This document shows, one piece after another, positions 35,141 to 45,221 of a stretch of 64,000 nt of DNA. The DNA is from Umezawaea endophytica (GTDB lineage Bacteria > Actinomycetota > Actinomycetes > Mycobacteriales > Pseudonocardiaceae). A program made the translations under genes and the position numbers. Location of the stretch: positions 436,494 through 500,493 of the forward strand of contig NZ_JANYMP010000002.1 of the NCBI RefSeq assembly GCF_025061645.1. Reading direction: 5' to 3'. The first letter of the stretch is position 1; the number at the start of each line of letters is the position of its first letter. The notes under the pieces were generated by a model, which made no database searches, was not told where the DNA came from, and saw nothing but the letters and a program-made list of their open reading frames with translations.

Positions 35141-36355
35141 ATGCCCTCCGCTCTTCCCGCTGGTGATCCCGCACCCGCCGACGGCTCGCTGCCGCCGTCG
35201 GCGTTGGCCGGGCTCGGCAGCCGTCCGTTCGGCGTCTACGTCCACGTCCCGTTCTGCGCGACCCGCTGCGGCTACTGCGACTTCAACACCTACACCGCCG
35301 GTGAACTGGGCACTTCCGCCTCCCCGCAGTCGTGGCTGGAGGGCCTGCGACGGGAGCTGGACCTGGCCGCGTCGGTGCTCGGCACCCCACCCCGCGCTGA
35401 CACCGTGTTCGTCGGCGGTGGCACACCGTCACTGCTGGGCGCCGACGGGCTGTCCGACGTGCTGGCCGCGGTGCGGTCCTCGTTCGGCCTCGCGCCCGGC
35501 GCGGAGGTGACCACGGAGTCCAACCCCGAGTCGACGTCGGCCGAGTTCTTCGCGGGCATCCGTGACGCGGGTTACACCAGGGTGTCGCTGGGCATGCAGT
35601 CCGCCGCCCGCCACGTGCTCCAGGTCCTCGACCGCAAGCACACGCCCGGCAGGCCGGTCGACGCCGCCCGCGAGGCCCGCGCCGCCGGGTTCGAGCACGT
35701 GAACCTCGACCTCATCTACGGCACACCCGGTGAGACCGCCGACGACCTCAAGGGCTCGCTCGACGCCGTGTACTCGGCGGGCGTCGACCACGTGTCCGCG
35801 TACGCGCTGATCGTCGAGGAGGGCACCGCGCTGTCCCGCAAGATCAGCCGAGGCGTGCTGCCGATGCCCGACGACGACGTGCTCGCCGACAAGTACGAGC
35901 AGATCGACGCGGCCATGACCGCACAGGGCCTGCCCTGGTACGAGGTGTCCAACTGGGCGACCGACGCCGCCGCCCAGTGCGCGCACAACCTCCTGTACTG
36001 GCGCGGCCACGACTGGTGGGGCGCCGGACCCGGCGCGCACAGCCACGTCGGCGGCCTGCGCTGGTGGAACGTGAAGCACCCCGCCCGCTACGCCGAGGTG
36101 CTCGCCGCGGGCCAGTCGCCCGCGGCCGGGCGCGAGCTGCTGACCTCGGACGACCGCCGTGTCGAACGCGTCCTGCTGGAGCTGCGCCTGCGCGACGGCC
36201 TGCCGCTGGACGTGCTGGACACCGACGGCCAGGCGGAGGCGAAGCTCGCCGCGGACGACGGCCTCCTGGAGCCCGACGCGCTCGCCGCGGGTCGCTGCGT
36301 GCTGACCGATCGGGGGCGGCTGCTCGCCGACGCCGTCGTGCACCGGCTCACATGA
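35141..36355 (+). CDS. hemW: radical SAM heme chaperone HemW
   Basis: The 404-residue radical SAM protein has the cluster motif CATRCGYCDF (CxxxCxxC), then VFVGGGTPSLL, TTESNPES and MQSAARHVLQVLDRKH. HemW-type proteins were long annotated as coproporphyrinogen dehydrogenase but act in heme delivery. ATG at 35141 is the first in the conserved frame. The gene is divergent from the sulfur operon and precedes hrcA, a common actinobacterial order. Confidence 0.92.
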   Translation: MPSALPAGDPAPADGSLPPSALAGLGSRPFGVYVHVPFCATRCGYCDFNTYTAGELGTSASPQSWLEGLRRELDLAASVLGTPPRADTVFVGGGTPSLLGADGLSDVLAAVRSSFGLAPGAEVTTESNPESTSAEFFAGIRDAGYTRVSLGMQSAARHVLQVLDRKHTPGRPVDAAREARAAGFEHVNLDLIYGTPGETADDLKGSLDAVYSAGVDHVSAYALIVEEGTALSRKISRGVLPMPDDDVLADKYEQIDAAMTAQGLPWYEVSNWATDAAAQCAHNLLYWRGHDWWGAGPGAHSHVGGLRWWNVKHPARYAEVLAAGQSPAAGRELLTSDDRRVERVLLELRLRDGLPLDVLDTDGQAEAKLAADDGLLEPDALAAGRCVLTDRGRLLADAVVHRLT

Positions 36356-36434
36356 GGCCGGATCGGTGCACCGGTGGACGTCCCGGCTCCGTAAACTTGA
36401 CCCAGGAGCGCTCAACTACTGGAGGTGACCTTTC

Positions 36435-37457
36435 GTGAACGCGGATGAACGCCGATTCGAGGTGCTGCGCGCGATCGTCGCCGACTACGTCTCGAACCAG
36501 GAGCCCGTGGGCTCGAAGGCCCTGGTGGAACGGCACAACCTCGGGGTCTCCAGCGCCACCGTGCGCAACGACATGGCCTCGCTGGAGGAGGACGGCTACA
36601 TCGCCCAGCCGCACACCAGCGCGGGCCGCGTGCCCACGGACAAGGGCTACCGCCTCTTCGTCGACCGGCTCGCCGAGATCAAGCCGCTGTCGACCGCCGA
36701 GCGCAAGGCGATCCACACCTTCCTGGAGGAGGCGCTCGACCTGGACGACGTGTTGCGCCGCAGCGTCCGGCTGCTGGCCCAGCTCACCCGCCAGGTCGCC
36801 GTCATCCAGTACCCGGTGCTCAGCGGGTCGAACGTGCGGCACCTCGAAGTCCTCCGCATCACGCCCGCGCGGCTGATGCTCGTGCTGATCACCGACACCG
36901 GCCGCGTCGACCAGCGGTCCGTCGACCTCGGCGACGTGATCACCGAGGACAACGTGGCCAGGCTCCGGGCGATGCTGAACTCCGCCATGGTCGGCCGACG
37001 GCTGGCCGAGGCGTCCGCCAAGGTCGCCGAACTGCCCGACCAGTCACCGGGCGACCTGCGCGCCGTGATGATCCGCATCAGCACCGTGCTCATCGAGTCG
37101 CTGGTGGAACACCCGGAGGAACGCCTGGTGCTGGGCGGCACCGCGAACCTCACCCGCAACGTGGCAGACTTCCCCGGCTCGCTCCGGCAGGTGCTGGAAG
37201 CGTTGGAGGAGCAGGTCGTGGTGCTCAAGCTGCTCGCCGCCGCGCGTGATCCGGGAACGATCCTGGTGCGCATCGGCGAGGAGAACGAAGCCGCCGAGAT
37301 GCGCAGCACCTCGGTGGTGTCCATCGGCTACGGCAGCCATGACAACCTGCTGGGCGGCATGGGGGTCGTGGGCCCGACCCGCATGGACTACCCGGGGACC
37401 ATGGCGGCCGTTCGAGCGGTCGCCAACTACGTCGGGGAGATCCTGACCGCGCGCTGA
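36435..37457 (+). CDS. hrcA: heat-shock repressor HrcA
   Basis: The 340-residue repressor has an N-terminal winged helix ([55 protein letters not shown]). The GAF-like dimerisation domain follows, with the C-terminal motif [18 protein letters not shown]. It represses chaperone genes through CIRCE elements. I see no CIRCE (TTAGCACTC-N9-GAGTGCTAA) before this gene. GTG at 36435 follows GGAGGTGACC. Confidence 0.97.
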   Translation: MNADERRFEVLRAIVADYVSNQEPVGSKALVERHNLGVSSATVRNDMASLEEDGYIAQPHTSAGRVPTDKGYRLFVDRLAEIKPLSTAERKAIHTFLEEALDLDDVLRRSVRLLAQLTRQVAVIQYPVLSGSNVRHLEVLRITPARLMLVLITDTGRVDQRSVDLGDVITEDNVARLRAMLNSAMVGRRLAEASAKVAELPDQSPGDLRAVMIRISTVLIESLVEHPEERLVLGGTANLTRNVADFPGSLRQVLEALEEQVVVLKLLAAARDPGTILVRIGEENEAAEMRSTSVVSIGYGSHDNLLGGMGVVGPTRMDYPGTMAAVRAVANYVGEILTAR

Positions 37458-37563
37458 GGGGCGCGGAATACGCGGAGAACGCAGTCACGTTCGACGTTTC
37501 GGTACGCGAGCACGGGAACAGACGCAAGCGGGCGCGGGATCGCACCCGCAGGAGGACAACACG

Positions 37564-38727
37564 GTGGCGAGGGATTACTACGGCACGCTCGGGGTCGGGA
37601 AGAACGCGACCCCGGAGGAGATCAAGCGCGCCTACCGCAAGCTCGCGAGGCAACTGCACCCGGACGTGAACCCGGACGCGGAAGCGCAGTTCAAGGAGGT
37701 GACCGCCGCCTACGAGGTCCTGTCGGACCCGAAGAAGCGCCAGGTCGTCGACCTGGGCGGCGACCCGCTGGAGTCGGGTGGCCGCGGCGGTGGCGGGGGC
37801 ATGGGCGGCGACCCGTTCTCCGGGTTCGGCCTCGGCGACATCATGGACGCGTTCTTCGGCGCGAACAGCGGCGCCGGCGGCGGGCGCGGTCCGCGCAGCC
37901 GCGTGCAACCCGGCTCGGACGCGCTGATCCGGCTCGACATGACGCTGGAGGAGTGCGCGGCGGGTACGAGCCGCGAGCTGACCGTCGACACGGCCGTCCT
38001 GTGCGACCGCTGCCACGGCGGCGGCTGCGCCGACGGCACCTCGCCGATCACCTGCGACACCTGCGGTGGCCGCGGCGAGGTCCAGTCCGTGCAGCGGTCG
38101 TTCCTCGGCCAGGTCGTGACGGCCCGCCCGTGCCCGGTGTGCCGCGGCTTCGGCGAGGTCATCCCGGACCCGTGCGGCCAGTGCGGCGGCGACGGCCGGG
38201 TGCGCTCGCGTCGGACCATCAACGTCCAGATCCCGCCCGGTGTCGCCGAGGGCATGCGCGTCCGCCTCGCGGGCCAGGGCGAGGTCGGCTCCGGCGGTGG
38301 CCCCGCCGGTGACCTGTACGTGGAGATCGAGGAGCAGCAGCACGACGTGTTCGAGCGCGACGGCGCCGAACTGCACTGCGTGGTGCGCATCCCGATGACG
38401 GCCGCCGCGCTCGGCGCTGTCGTCCCGCTGCCCACCCTGGACGGCGAGGAGGAGCTGGACATCGAGCCCGGCACCCAGCCGAACACGGAGCTGCTGCTGA
38501 CCGGCCGGGGCATGCCCCGGCTGCGGTCCAACGGCCGGGTGGACGGGCGGGGTGACCTGCACGTGCACCTGGAGGTCGTCGTCCCGACCAAGCTCGACGC
38601 CCGGCAGACCGAACTGCTGCGCGAACTGGCCACCGAGCGGGGCGAGGAAGAGCCCACGTTGGCGCACAACGGCAAGAGCGGCGGCGGGTTGTTCTCCCGC
38701 CTGCGCTCCGGCCGCGGCAACAGGTGA
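37564..38727 (+). CDS. dnaJ: chaperone DnaJ
   Basis: The 387-residue type I J-protein has a J domain with HPD in [12 protein letters not shown] and a Gly-rich region (residues 72-105). Four zinc-finger repeats follow ([36 protein letters not shown]), then the C-terminal substrate-binding domains. It stimulates DnaK ATPase. This hrcA-linked copy corresponds to the second actinobacterial DnaJ (DnaJ2). GTG at 37564 has AGGAGGACAAC upstream. It is coupled to rsmE by a GTGA overlap. Confidence 0.97.
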   Translation: MARDYYGTLGVGKNATPEEIKRAYRKLARQLHPDVNPDAEAQFKEVTAAYEVLSDPKKRQVVDLGGDPLESGGRGGGGGMGGDPFSGFGLGDIMDAFFGANSGAGGGRGPRSRVQPGSDALIRLDMTLEECAAGTSRELTVDTAVLCDRCHGGGCADGTSPITCDTCGGRGEVQSVQRSFLGQVVTARPCPVCRGFGEVIPDPCGQCGGDGRVRSRRTINVQIPPGVAEGMRVRLAGQGEVGSGGGPAGDLYVEIEEQQHDVFERDGAELHCVVRIPMTAAALGAVVPLPTLDGEEELDIEPGTQPNTELLLTGRGMPRLRSNGRVDGRGDLHVHLEVVVPTKLDARQTELLRELATERGEEEPTLAHNGKSGGGLFSRLRSGRGNR

Positions 38728-39461
38728 CGCTGCCGGTCTTCCTGGTCGACGAGCTGCCCGCGGGGGACCGCGGACTGCTCGACGGCCCGGAGGGCAGGCA
38801 CGCGGCCACCGTGCGGCGGCTGCGCGCGGGGGAGGAGCTGGTGCTCTCCGACGGCTCCGGCGACCAGGTGCGCTGCGTGATCGACGAGGTGCTGGACAAG
38901 GACGCCCTGCGCCTGACCGTGGTCGAGCGCTGGACCGTCCCGGACCCGGCGCCGCGCGTCGTGCTGGCGCAGGCGCTGGTGAAGGGCGACCGCGGCGAAC
39001 TGGCCGTGGAACTCGCCACCGAGGCGGGCGTCGACGGCGTCGTGCCGTGGCGCGCGGCCCGGTGCGTGACCAAGTGGGAAGAGGGCCCGCGCGGCGCGAA
39101 GGCACTCGCCCGCTGGCGCAGCACCGCCCGTGAGGCCGCCAAGCAGGCCCGCCGAGCCCGCGTGCCCTCCGTGGCCGAGCCGGTGGGCACGGCGGGGCTG
39201 GCGCGGCTGGTGACGACGTCGGCACTGGCGCTGGTCCTGCACGAGTCGGCCACCGCGGCGCTGGGGTCGGTCGAGCTGCCGGAGGACGGGGACGTGCTCC
39301 TGGTGGTCGGCCCCGAAGGCGGCATCACGGACCAGGAACTGGTCACGCTCACCGAAGCTGGTGCTCACGCTGTGCGACTGGGCCCCACCGTGCTGCGGGC
39401 GTCGACGGCCGCGGCCGTCGCGTTGGGTGCGCTGGGTGTACTCACCAGTCGCTGGGAGTGA
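38724..39461 (+). CDS. rsmE: 16S rRNA (uracil-1498-N3)-methyltransferase RsmE
   Basis: The 245-residue SPOUT methyltransferase has an N-terminal PUA-like part ([24 protein letters not shown]). The knot domain contains [11 protein letters not shown]-like residues, [12 protein letters not shown] and [19 protein letters not shown]. It methylates U1498 of 16S rRNA with SAM. GTG at 38724 overlaps the dnaJ stop. Confidence 0.95.
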   Translation: MTLPVFLVDELPAGDRGLLDGPEGRHAATVRRLRAGEELVLSDGSGDQVRCVIDEVLDKDALRLTVVERWTVPDPAPRVVLAQALVKGDRGELAVELATEAGVDGVVPWRAARCVTKWEEGPRGAKALARWRSTAREAAKQARRARVPSVAEPVGTAGLARLVTTSALALVLHESATAALGSVELPEDGDVLLVVGPEGGITDQELVTLTEAGAHAVRLGPTVLRASTAAAVALGALGVLTSRWE

Positions 39462-39594
39462 ACATTGCGGGCCTTTTTGCTTACTCCTAGCGAACTAGTG
39501 CGCAAAGGAGTTACTCTAATCACCTGAGGGGGCGAACACGTTTGGCCTCTTCGGACCATAACTCGCCGGACACCTCCCCCCTCGGTCCGGCGTC

Positions 39595-39639
39595 GCCGCG
39601 GCGCAGCGGGACGACCCCCAGGTCCCCCTGCGCCGCGGC
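39595..39639 (+). terminator. long hairpin after rsmE
   Basis: GCCGCGGCGCAG (39595-39606) pairs perfectly with CTGCGCCGCGGC (39628-39639). An inner GGGAC/GTCCC extends the stem, and ACCTTTATG follows. A smaller stem (39564-39570 with 39586-39592) precedes it. It lies in the 212-base gap before the hydrolase gene. Confidence 0.6.
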
Positions 39640-39673
39640 ACCTTTATGTCCGGACCCTGGTTTGATCCAGCCC

Positions 39674-40339
39674 ATGGACCGCATCGCCTACGGGGACCAC
39701 CCGAGCCAGTTCGCCGAACTCACCGTTCCCGCGGACGCCGATCCCGTTCCGGTCGTCGTGGTGGTCCACGGCGGTTTCTGGATGCAGCGGTACGGCTTGG
39801 ACCTGGGACGCCCGCTCGCCGAGGACCTGGTCGCGCACGGCGTCGCGGCCTACAACGTCGAGTACCGCAGGATCGGGGACGGCGGCGGCTGGCCCGCGAC
39901 CGGTGCCGACGTCCTGGCCGCCATCGACGCGCTGGACGACCCCCGGCTCGACCTCGGCCGGGTCGTCACGCTGGGCCACTCCGCGGGCGGTCACCTGGCC
40001 GTGTGGGCGGCGGCCCGTCACGACCGGGTCACCGGGGCCGTCTCCCAGGCGGGCGTGCTGGACCTCGCCGCGCACCCCCGGTCGGCGTACCTGCTCGGCC
40101 CGGACCCCGACTACGCCGACGCGTCACCGATCGAACTGCTGCCGATCGGCGTCCCGGTGGTCTGCGTGCACGGCGAGGCCGACGTGGACGTGCCGGTCGG
40201 CCAGTCCGAGGCGTTCAGCGCCGCGTCCGGCTGCGAACTCGTCCGGCTCGCGGACGTCGGGCACATGGACCTGGTGGACGTGCGCACCGGGGCGTGGAAG
40301 GTGTGCCGCGAAGCCGCGCTGCGGCTGGCGGGTCGGTAA
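39674..40339 (+). CDS. alpha/beta hydrolase
   Basis: The 221-residue hydrolase has the oxyanion HGGFW motif, the nucleophile elbow GHSAGGHLAVWAAARH, the acid in VCVHGEADVDVPV and a late His in LADVGHMDLVD. The HGGxW plus GHSAGGHL combination resembles kynurenine formamidase/BD-FAE type esterases. The substrate is not known. ATG at 39674 is the most likely start because the upstream extension is the terminator hairpin. The HIT gene follows at 9 bases. Confidence 0.85.
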   Translation: MDRIAYGDHPSQFAELTVPADADPVPVVVVVHGGFWMQRYGLDLGRPLAEDLVAHGVAAYNVEYRRIGDGGGWPATGADVLAAIDALDDPRLDLGRVVTLGHSAGGHLAVWAAARHDRVTGAVSQAGVLDLAAHPRSAYLLGPDPDYADASPIELLPIGVPVVCVHGEADVDVPVGQSEAFSAASGCELVRLADVGHMDLVDVRTGAWKVCREAALRLAGR

Positions 40340-40348
40340 CCTCGCCGC

Positions 40349-40693
40349 ATGTCGGACGACTGCCTGTTCTGCCGGATCGTCGCCGGGGAGATCCCCGCGA
40401 CCGTCGTGCACGAGACCAAGACCACCCTCGCGTTCCGCGACATCGCGCCCCAGGCGCCCGTCCACGTGGTGCTCGTGCCGAAGCTGCACGAGCCGCACGC
40501 GGTGGCGCTCGCCGAGCGCGCGCCCGGCGAGCTGACGGACCTGTTCGTGGCCGCGGGCGAGGTCGCCGTGGCCGAGGGGATCGCCGACAGCGGCTTCCGG
40601 CTGCTGTTCAACACCGGCGCGGACGCGGGCCAGACCGTGTTCCACGCGCACCTGCACCTGCTCGGGGGCAAACCCCTTGGCCCGCTCGCCTGA
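40349..40693 (+). CDS. HIT family (HINT-like) nucleotide hydrolase
   Basis: The 114-residue histidine-triad protein opens DCLFCRIVAGEIPATVVHE and has the triad HAHLHLLGG near the C terminus. HINT-like enzymes hydrolyse aminoacyl-AMP or other nucleoside phosphoramidates. ATG at 40349 lies 9 bases after the hydrolase. The gene commonly sits between rsmE and phoH in actinobacteria. Confidence 0.92.
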   Translation: MSDDCLFCRIVAGEIPATVVHETKTTLAFRDIAPQAPVHVVLVPKLHEPHAVALAERAPGELTDLFVAAGEVAVAEGIADSGFRLLFNTGADAGQTVFHAHLHLLGGKPLGPLA

Positions 40694-40702
40694 CGCCGAC
40701 GC

Positions 40703-41521
40703 TCAGCCCAGCGCCTGCATCAGCGGTACGTGCAGGCGGGCCCGGTCACCGGGGACGTCGGTCGCGCCGAACACCATCAGGTCGACCGAACCCCGTTCCA
40801 CCAGGCCCTTCCGCACCAGCCACGAGCCGAGCTCGTCCCGGTAGGCGTCGACCTTCAGGTCGCCGTCCGCTCCGACGGCCAGGTCGGAGATCAGCGTCCT
40901 CGCCTCCTCGACGGAGCCCGCCACCACCGGGCCGACCGCGAGGCCGTCGACGCTCCGCCAGGTGGCCGCGAAGCCTCCCGCGCCGTCGAGGCGCACCTGG
41001 TCGGCGAGGCGGAAGTAGTCCTTCCACAGCTCGCCGCGGTTCGCGCCGAACACCGCGGCGTCCGCCTCGACGACCGCGGGCAGGTCGGCCCGCAGCGCGG
41101 CGCGGGTCGTGCCGGACAGCTCGCCGGGGGCGAACGAGCCGGAGTACGTGGTCAGCCTGGCCACGCTCCGGAAGCCGAGCTTCTCGTAGAGCGGGCGGCC
41201 CAGCGCCGTGGCGTGCAGCGAGACCACCGGGCACCCGGCGTGCTCCAGCGCGTGCTCCACGAGCCGGGTGCCGAGACCCTGCCCGCCGTGGGTGGAGGCG
41301 ACGAGCACCATGCTGAGGGCGGCGTGCTCGCCGCTGAACCGGGTGACGAGGGTGGTGCCCACCAGCGCGCCCGAACCGTCGAAGAGTCCGTACCCGGTGC
41401 CCTGGTCGAGCAGGAGGCCCCACTTGCGGTCTTCCGCGGGCCAGCCGCGGTCGGAGGCCAGCTTGAGGCAGGCGGCCAGGTCGTCGTAGGCGAGTTCGCG
41501 CAAGGTGAGATCGGTGTCCAC
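40703..41521 (-). CDS. double-domain GNAT acetyltransferase
   Basis: The product is about 272 residues. The first GNAT domain (LTLRELAYDDLAACLKLASDRGW, then STHGGQGLGTRLVEHAL with the acetyl-CoA loop and LYEKLGFRSVARL) is followed by a second, more diverged domain (DLPAVVEADAAVFGANR...). The C-terminal domain with FGANR resembles YitI-like GNATs. GTG at 41521 begins the conserved region. The frame remains open to a TTG at 41608, so the start is uncertain. It is divergent from phoH. Confidence 0.8.
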   Translation of the reverse strand: MDTDLTLRELAYDDLAACLKLASDRGWPAEDRKWGLLLDQGTGYGLFDGSGALVGTTLVTRFSGEHAALSMVLVASTHGGQGLGTRLVEHALEHAGCPVVSLHATALGRPLYEKLGFRSVARLTTYSGSFAPGELSGTTRAALRADLPAVVEADAAVFGANRGELWKDYFRLADQVRLDGAGGFAATWRSVDGLAVGPVVAGSVEEARTLISDLAVGADGDLKVDAYRDELGSWLVRKGLVERGSVDLMVFGATDVPGDRARLHVPLMQALG

Positions 41522-41757
41522 GGTGGTCCAGTACACACCGTCCGTCCACCCGGTTCGCCGCTGCCTCCACGGGGCGGGATTACCGCCTTCAGGCGAGGTG
41601 GAGGTCAATTCGATGCGTTTTGTCGGTGTCGACGACTAATATCGGCCCTGTCAACGATGACCTACCAGGATTGGCGCGAAAGCGCAGGAAGCAGGCCCGA
41701 GACCACGTGGTGGGTACCGCAGCGGGTGGAGCCGCCCGATTCCCGGAGGAGCGCCCG

Positions 41758-42843
41758 GTGACCATTGCCGCGAGCCCCGCCAACGGGACCAGGAAGTCGT
41801 CGTCGGCCGGCCAGGCCTCGACGTACGCCCAATCCAAGATCGCCGTGCCGGACGAGGCCGTCCTCGCGCTGCTCGGGTCGCGCGACGAGAACCTGCTCCT
41901 CGCCGAGGACCTGCTGGACGCCGACGTGCACGTGCGGGGCAACGAGATCACGTTGTCCGGCGAGCCCGCCGAGGTGGGCTTCGCGGAGCGCGTGTTCTCC
42001 GAGCTGATCCAGTTGGCGAGCCGCGGCCAGCAGGTCGGCCCGGACACGGTCCGCCGCACGGTCGCGATGCTGTCGGCGAACACGACGGAGTCGCCCGCCG
42101 AGGTGTTCAGCCTCGACATCGTGTCCCGCAAGGGGCGGACGATCCGGCCGAAGACGCTGAACCAGAAGCACTACGTCGACGCGATCGACGCCAACACGAT
42201 CGTGTTCGGCATCGGCCCCGCGGGCACCGGCAAGACGTACCTGGCGATGGCGAAGGCCGTGCAGGCGTTGCAGGCGAAGCAGGTCAGCCGCATCATCCTG
42301 ACCCGACCGGCGGTCGAGGCGGGCGAACGGCTCGGTTTCCTGCCGGGCACGCTGAACGACAAGATCGACCCGTACCTGCGGCCGCTGTACGACGCGCTGC
42401 ACGACATGGTCGACCCCGAGTCGATCCCCCGGCTGATGCAGGCGGGCACGATCGAGGTCGCCCCGCTGGCTTACATGCGTGGAAGAACGTTGAATGACGC
42501 GTTCATCATCCTGGACGAGGCGCAGAACACGACGCCCGAGCAGATGAAGATGTTCCTCACCAGGCTCGGCTTCGGGTCCAAGATCGTCGTCACGGGTGAC
42601 ATCACCCAGGTCGACCTGCCCGGTGGCCAGCGCAGTGGTCTGCGGGTCGTCCGGGAGATCCTGGAAGGCGTCGACGACGTCAACTTCTCGGTCCTGAGCA
42701 GCGGTGACGTGGTTCGGCACCGGTTGGTCGGCGACATCGTCGACGCGTACGAGAAGTGGCAGGTCGTGCAGGACAACACCGACCAGCACGGGCGCCAGAG
42801 CGGACCCGGTGCGCGGCGTGGTGAGCAGCGCCGGGGACGATGA
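41758..42843 (+). CDS. PhoH family ATPase
   Basis: The 361-residue protein has an N-terminal KH-like part and a P-loop NTPase domain: Walker [29 protein letters not shown], Walker [14 protein letters not shown] and [11 protein letters not shown]. PhoH proteins are linked to RNA metabolism and work beside YbeY. GTG at 41758 has CGGAGGAG upstream. TAATAT at 41637-41642 is a plausible -10 for the whole phoH-uppS block. Its stop lies 4 bases before the ybeY start. Confidence 0.93.
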   Translation: MTIAASPANGTRKSSSAGQASTYAQSKIAVPDEAVLALLGSRDENLLLAEDLLDADVHVRGNEITLSGEPAEVGFAERVFSELIQLASRGQQVGPDTVRRTVAMLSANTTESPAEVFSLDIVSRKGRTIRPKTLNQKHYVDAIDANTIVFGIGPAGTGKTYLAMAKAVQALQAKQVSRIILTRPAVEAGERLGFLPGTLNDKIDPYLRPLYDALHDMVDPESIPRLMQAGTIEVAPLAYMRGRTLNDAFIILDEAQNTTPEQMKMFLTRLGFGSKIVVTGDITQVDLPGGQRSGLRVVREILEGVDDVNFSVLSSGDVVRHRLVGDIVDAYEKWQVVQDNTDQHGRQSGPGARRGEQRRGR

Positions 42844-42847
42844 GCGC

Positions 42848-43411
42848 GTGAGCATCGAGATTGCCAACGAGTCCGGGGTCGCGGTCGACGAGCCGTCGAT
42901 CGTGTCGGCCGCCCGGTTCGCCCTCGACCGGATGGGCGTGAGCCCGCTGGCCGAGCTGTCCGTCCTGCTGGTCGAGCTGGACGTGATGGCGGACCTGCAC
43001 GAACGCTGGATGGACCTGCCCGGTCCGACGGACGTGATGGCGTTCCCCATGGACGAACTGGACTCGGCCCGCCGCCCCGACGCGGCCGGGCTGGGTCCGG
43101 CGTTGCTGGGTGACATCGTCCTGTGCCCCGCGTTCGCCAAGGACCAGGCGAAGAAGGCGGGCCACGGCCTGCTGGACGAGCTGCACCTGCTGACCGTGCA
43201 CGGTGTGCTGCACCTGCTCGGGTACGACCACGCCGAGCCCGCCGAGGAGCGCGAGATGTTCACGCTCCAGAACCGGATCCTGGCGGACTTCCGGTCCGCG
43301 ACCGCCGAGGCGGAGCGGCTGGCCGTGCAGCGGGCGTCGGACTCCAAGGTGCTCGGCGCCGTCGGCCTCGAGCACTCGGACCATCCCGAACCCTCCGACC
43401 CCAACGCCTAG
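42848..43411 (+). CDS. ybeY: rRNA maturation endoribonuclease YbeY
   Basis: The 187-residue metalloprotein has the zinc motif [11 protein letters not shown] and the preceding [12 protein letters not shown] region. It acts in 16S rRNA 3'-end processing and 70S quality control. GTG at 42848 matches the family N terminus ([14 protein letters not shown]). An upstream in-frame GTG at 42821 is possible. The C-terminal tail after the catalytic motif is longer than in E. coli. Confidence 0.94.
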   Translation: MSIEIANESGVAVDEPSIVSAARFALDRMGVSPLAELSVLLVELDVMADLHERWMDLPGPTDVMAFPMDELDSARRPDAAGLGPALLGDIVLCPAFAKDQAKKAGHGLLDELHLLTVHGVLHLLGYDHAEPAEEREMFTLQNRILADFRSATAEAERLAVQRASDSKVLGAVGLEHSDHPEPSDPNA

Positions 43412-43422
43412 AGGTCGAACCG

Positions 43423-44736
43423 GTGACCACGAGTTCCGCGAGCTTGATCTTCCTGGCCGTGGTGCTGGTGCTGGCGGCGGGCCTGTTCGCCGCGGCCGAC
43501 GCGGCGCTGGGCACGGTGTCCCGCGCACGGGTCGAAGGCCTCCAGCGCCAGGGCCGCACCGGGGCCAGCCAGCTCCTCCAGGTGCTGGCCGACCGGCCCC
43601 GCCACGTGAACCTGCTGCTCCTGCTCCGGCTGGCGTGCGAGCTGTCGGCGACGGTGCTGGTCACGGTCGTGTGCCTGCGGCTCGTGTCGCCGCCGTGGCT
43701 GGCCGTCGTGACGGCGGGCCTGTCGATGCTGGTCGTGTCGTACGTCCTCGTCGGCGTCGGGCCGCGCACCATCGGCCGTCAGCACCCGTACGCCGTCGGC
43801 CTGGTCTCCGCCGCGCCGATCCGGGTGCTCGGCCGCGTGCTCGGTCCGTTGAGCAGGCTGCTGATCCTGGTCGGCAACGCGATCACCCCCGGCAAGGGCT
43901 TCCGCGAGGGCCCGTTCTCGTCCGAGGTCGAGCTGCGCGAACTGGTCGACATGGCCCAGGAGCGCGGCGTCGTGGACGAGGGCGAGCGCGAGATGATCCA
44001 CTCGGTCTTCGAGCTGGGCGACACCATCGCCCGCGAGGTCATGGTGCCGCGCACCGAGATCGTGTGGATCGAGCAGGCGAAGTCGCTGCGGCAGGCGCTC
44101 GCGCTGTCGCTGCGCACCGGCTACACCCGCGTGCCGGTGATCGGCGAGAGCGTGGACGACGTCGTCGGCGTGGTGAACCTGAAGGACCTGGTGCGGGTCA
44201 CGTTCGCCGACGAGGCGAACGGCACCACCGTCGGCGAGCTGATGAAGGCCGCCACGTTCATCCCGGACTCGAAGCCGCTGGCCGACCTGCTGCGCGAGAT
44301 GCAGCTCTCCCGCACCCACCTTGTCATCGTCATCGACGAGTACGGCGGCACGGCGGGCCTGTTGACCATCGAGGACATCATCGAGGAGATCGTCGGCGAG
44401 ATCACCGACGAGTCCGACACCGACGACCGGCCGCCGGTCGAGCACCTGGTGGACGGCGCCGTGCGGGTCAGCGCCCGCCTCCCCGTCGACGACCTCGACG
44501 CGCTGTTCGGCACCGAGCTGGACGAGCACGAGGTCGAGACCGTCGGCGGCCTGCTCGCCCAGCGCCTCGGCCGGGTCCCGCTGCCCGGCACCGAGGCCGA
44601 GATCTCGGGCCTCCGCATGCGCGCCGAGGGCGGCAAGGACGAACGCGGCCGCATGCGCATCACCACCGTGCTGGTGCGCCCCGTGGCGCTGCCCGACCAG
44701 GCCGAGGACAAGGAGCGCGAGGACAACCGCGCCTGA
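43423..44736 (+). CDS. CNNM/CorC-type hemolysin-family membrane protein
   Basis: The 437-residue protein has an N-terminal DUF21 membrane domain with about four helices (residues 8-140). A CBS-domain pair follows (REVMVPRTEIVWIEQ, YTRVPVIGESVDDVVGVVNLKDL, RTHLVIVIDEYGGTAGLLTIEDIIEEIVGEI), then a C-terminal CorC_HlyC domain. These proteins are implicated in magnesium or cobalt export. GTG at 43423 is used. It follows ybeY at 11 bases. Confidence 0.93.
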   Translation: MTTSSASLIFLAVVLVLAAGLFAAADAALGTVSRARVEGLQRQGRTGASQLLQVLADRPRHVNLLLLLRLACELSATVLVTVVCLRLVSPPWLAVVTAGLSMLVVSYVLVGVGPRTIGRQHPYAVGLVSAAPIRVLGRVLGPLSRLLILVGNAITPGKGFREGPFSSEVELRELVDMAQERGVVDEGEREMIHSVFELGDTIAREVMVPRTEIVWIEQAKSLRQALALSLRTGYTRVPVIGESVDDVVGVVNLKDLVRVTFADEANGTTVGELMKAATFIPDSKPLADLLREMQLSRTHLVIVIDEYGGTAGLLTIEDIIEEIVGEITDESDTDDRPPVEHLVDGAVRVSARLPVDDLDALFGTELDEHEVETVGGLLAQRLGRVPLPGTEAEISGLRMRAEGGKDERGRMRITTVLVRPVALPDQAEDKEREDNRA

Positions 44737-44752
44737 CCGGCACGGGTGGACC

Positions 44753-44830
44753 GCTGCCGCCGAACCCGCTGCCACCGAGCCCTGCTGCCGCCGAGCCCTG
44801 CTGCCGCTGAACCCCGCTGCCGCCGAACCG
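44753..44830. repeat. five imperfect 15-17-bp tandem repeats
   Basis: Five copies of CTGCCGCCGA(A/G)CCC-type units run head to tail between the CNNM stop and the cytidine deaminase-like start. The copies differ by one to three bases. The array ends just before the ribosome site GAGGACGACC of the next gene. Confidence 0.75.
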
Positions 44831-44845
44831 AAGACGAGGACGACC

Positions 44846-45178
44846 GTGCCCGAGCTGGACCCCGAAGACCAGAAGATCGTCACCCTCGCCCGTTCGGTGC
44901 GCGCCCGCACCGGCGCCGCCGAGGGCGCGGCCGTCCGCGACACCGACGGCCGCACGTACGCCGCCGCCACCGTGGCGCTGCCCTCGCTCAAGCTGACGGC
45001 CCTCCAGGCGGCCGTCGCCGCGGCCGTGTCCAGCGGCGCGGAAGCCCTCGAAGCCGCCGCCGTCGTGACGGGCGCGGCCGAGGTCGACGCGGACTCCGCG
45101 GCGGCCGTCCGCGACCTGACCGCGACCGGCCCGATCTTGCGCGCCGACGCGTCCGGCACCGTCGTGGAGACGGTCTAG
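44846..45178 (+). CDS. cytidine deaminase-like protein lacking the zinc site
   Basis: The 110-residue product aligns by pattern with small cytidine deaminases (VTLARSVRARTGAAEGAAVRD, GRTYAAATVALPSLKLTALQAAVAAAVSSGA). It lacks the catalytic His/Cys-Ala-Glu and the later Pro-Cys-x2-Cys ligands, and contains no cysteine or histidine. It is therefore unlikely to deaminate. The gene holds the same place between the CNNM gene and era in mycobacteria, so it is conserved despite losing chemistry. GTG at 44846. Confidence 0.7.
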   Translation: MPELDPEDQKIVTLARSVRARTGAAEGAAVRDTDGRTYAAATVALPSLKLTALQAAVAAAVSSGAEALEAAAVVTGAAEVDADSAAAVRDLTATGPILRADASGTVVETV

Positions 45179-45221
45179 GCCCCACCCGGTCAGCGCATCG
45201 AGCACCAGGGACAATGGACGG

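Noticed and set aside
34944-35174. 76-codon minus-strand frame before the sulfite reductase gene
   Set aside because: It overlaps the hemW start and the leader peptide in another frame and has no family features. The 28-residue leader frame fits a known pattern better.
36360-36434. CIRCE element in front of hrcA
   Set aside because: I looked for TTAGCACTC-N9-GAGTGCTAA. Only the short palindrome GAGCGCTC is present, which is not a CIRCE element.
41522-41608. Longer N terminus for the double GNAT protein from a TTG start
   Set aside because: The extra 29 residues are Pro/Gly/Arg-rich, precede the conserved start of the domain and begin with a rare start codon without a clear ribosome site.
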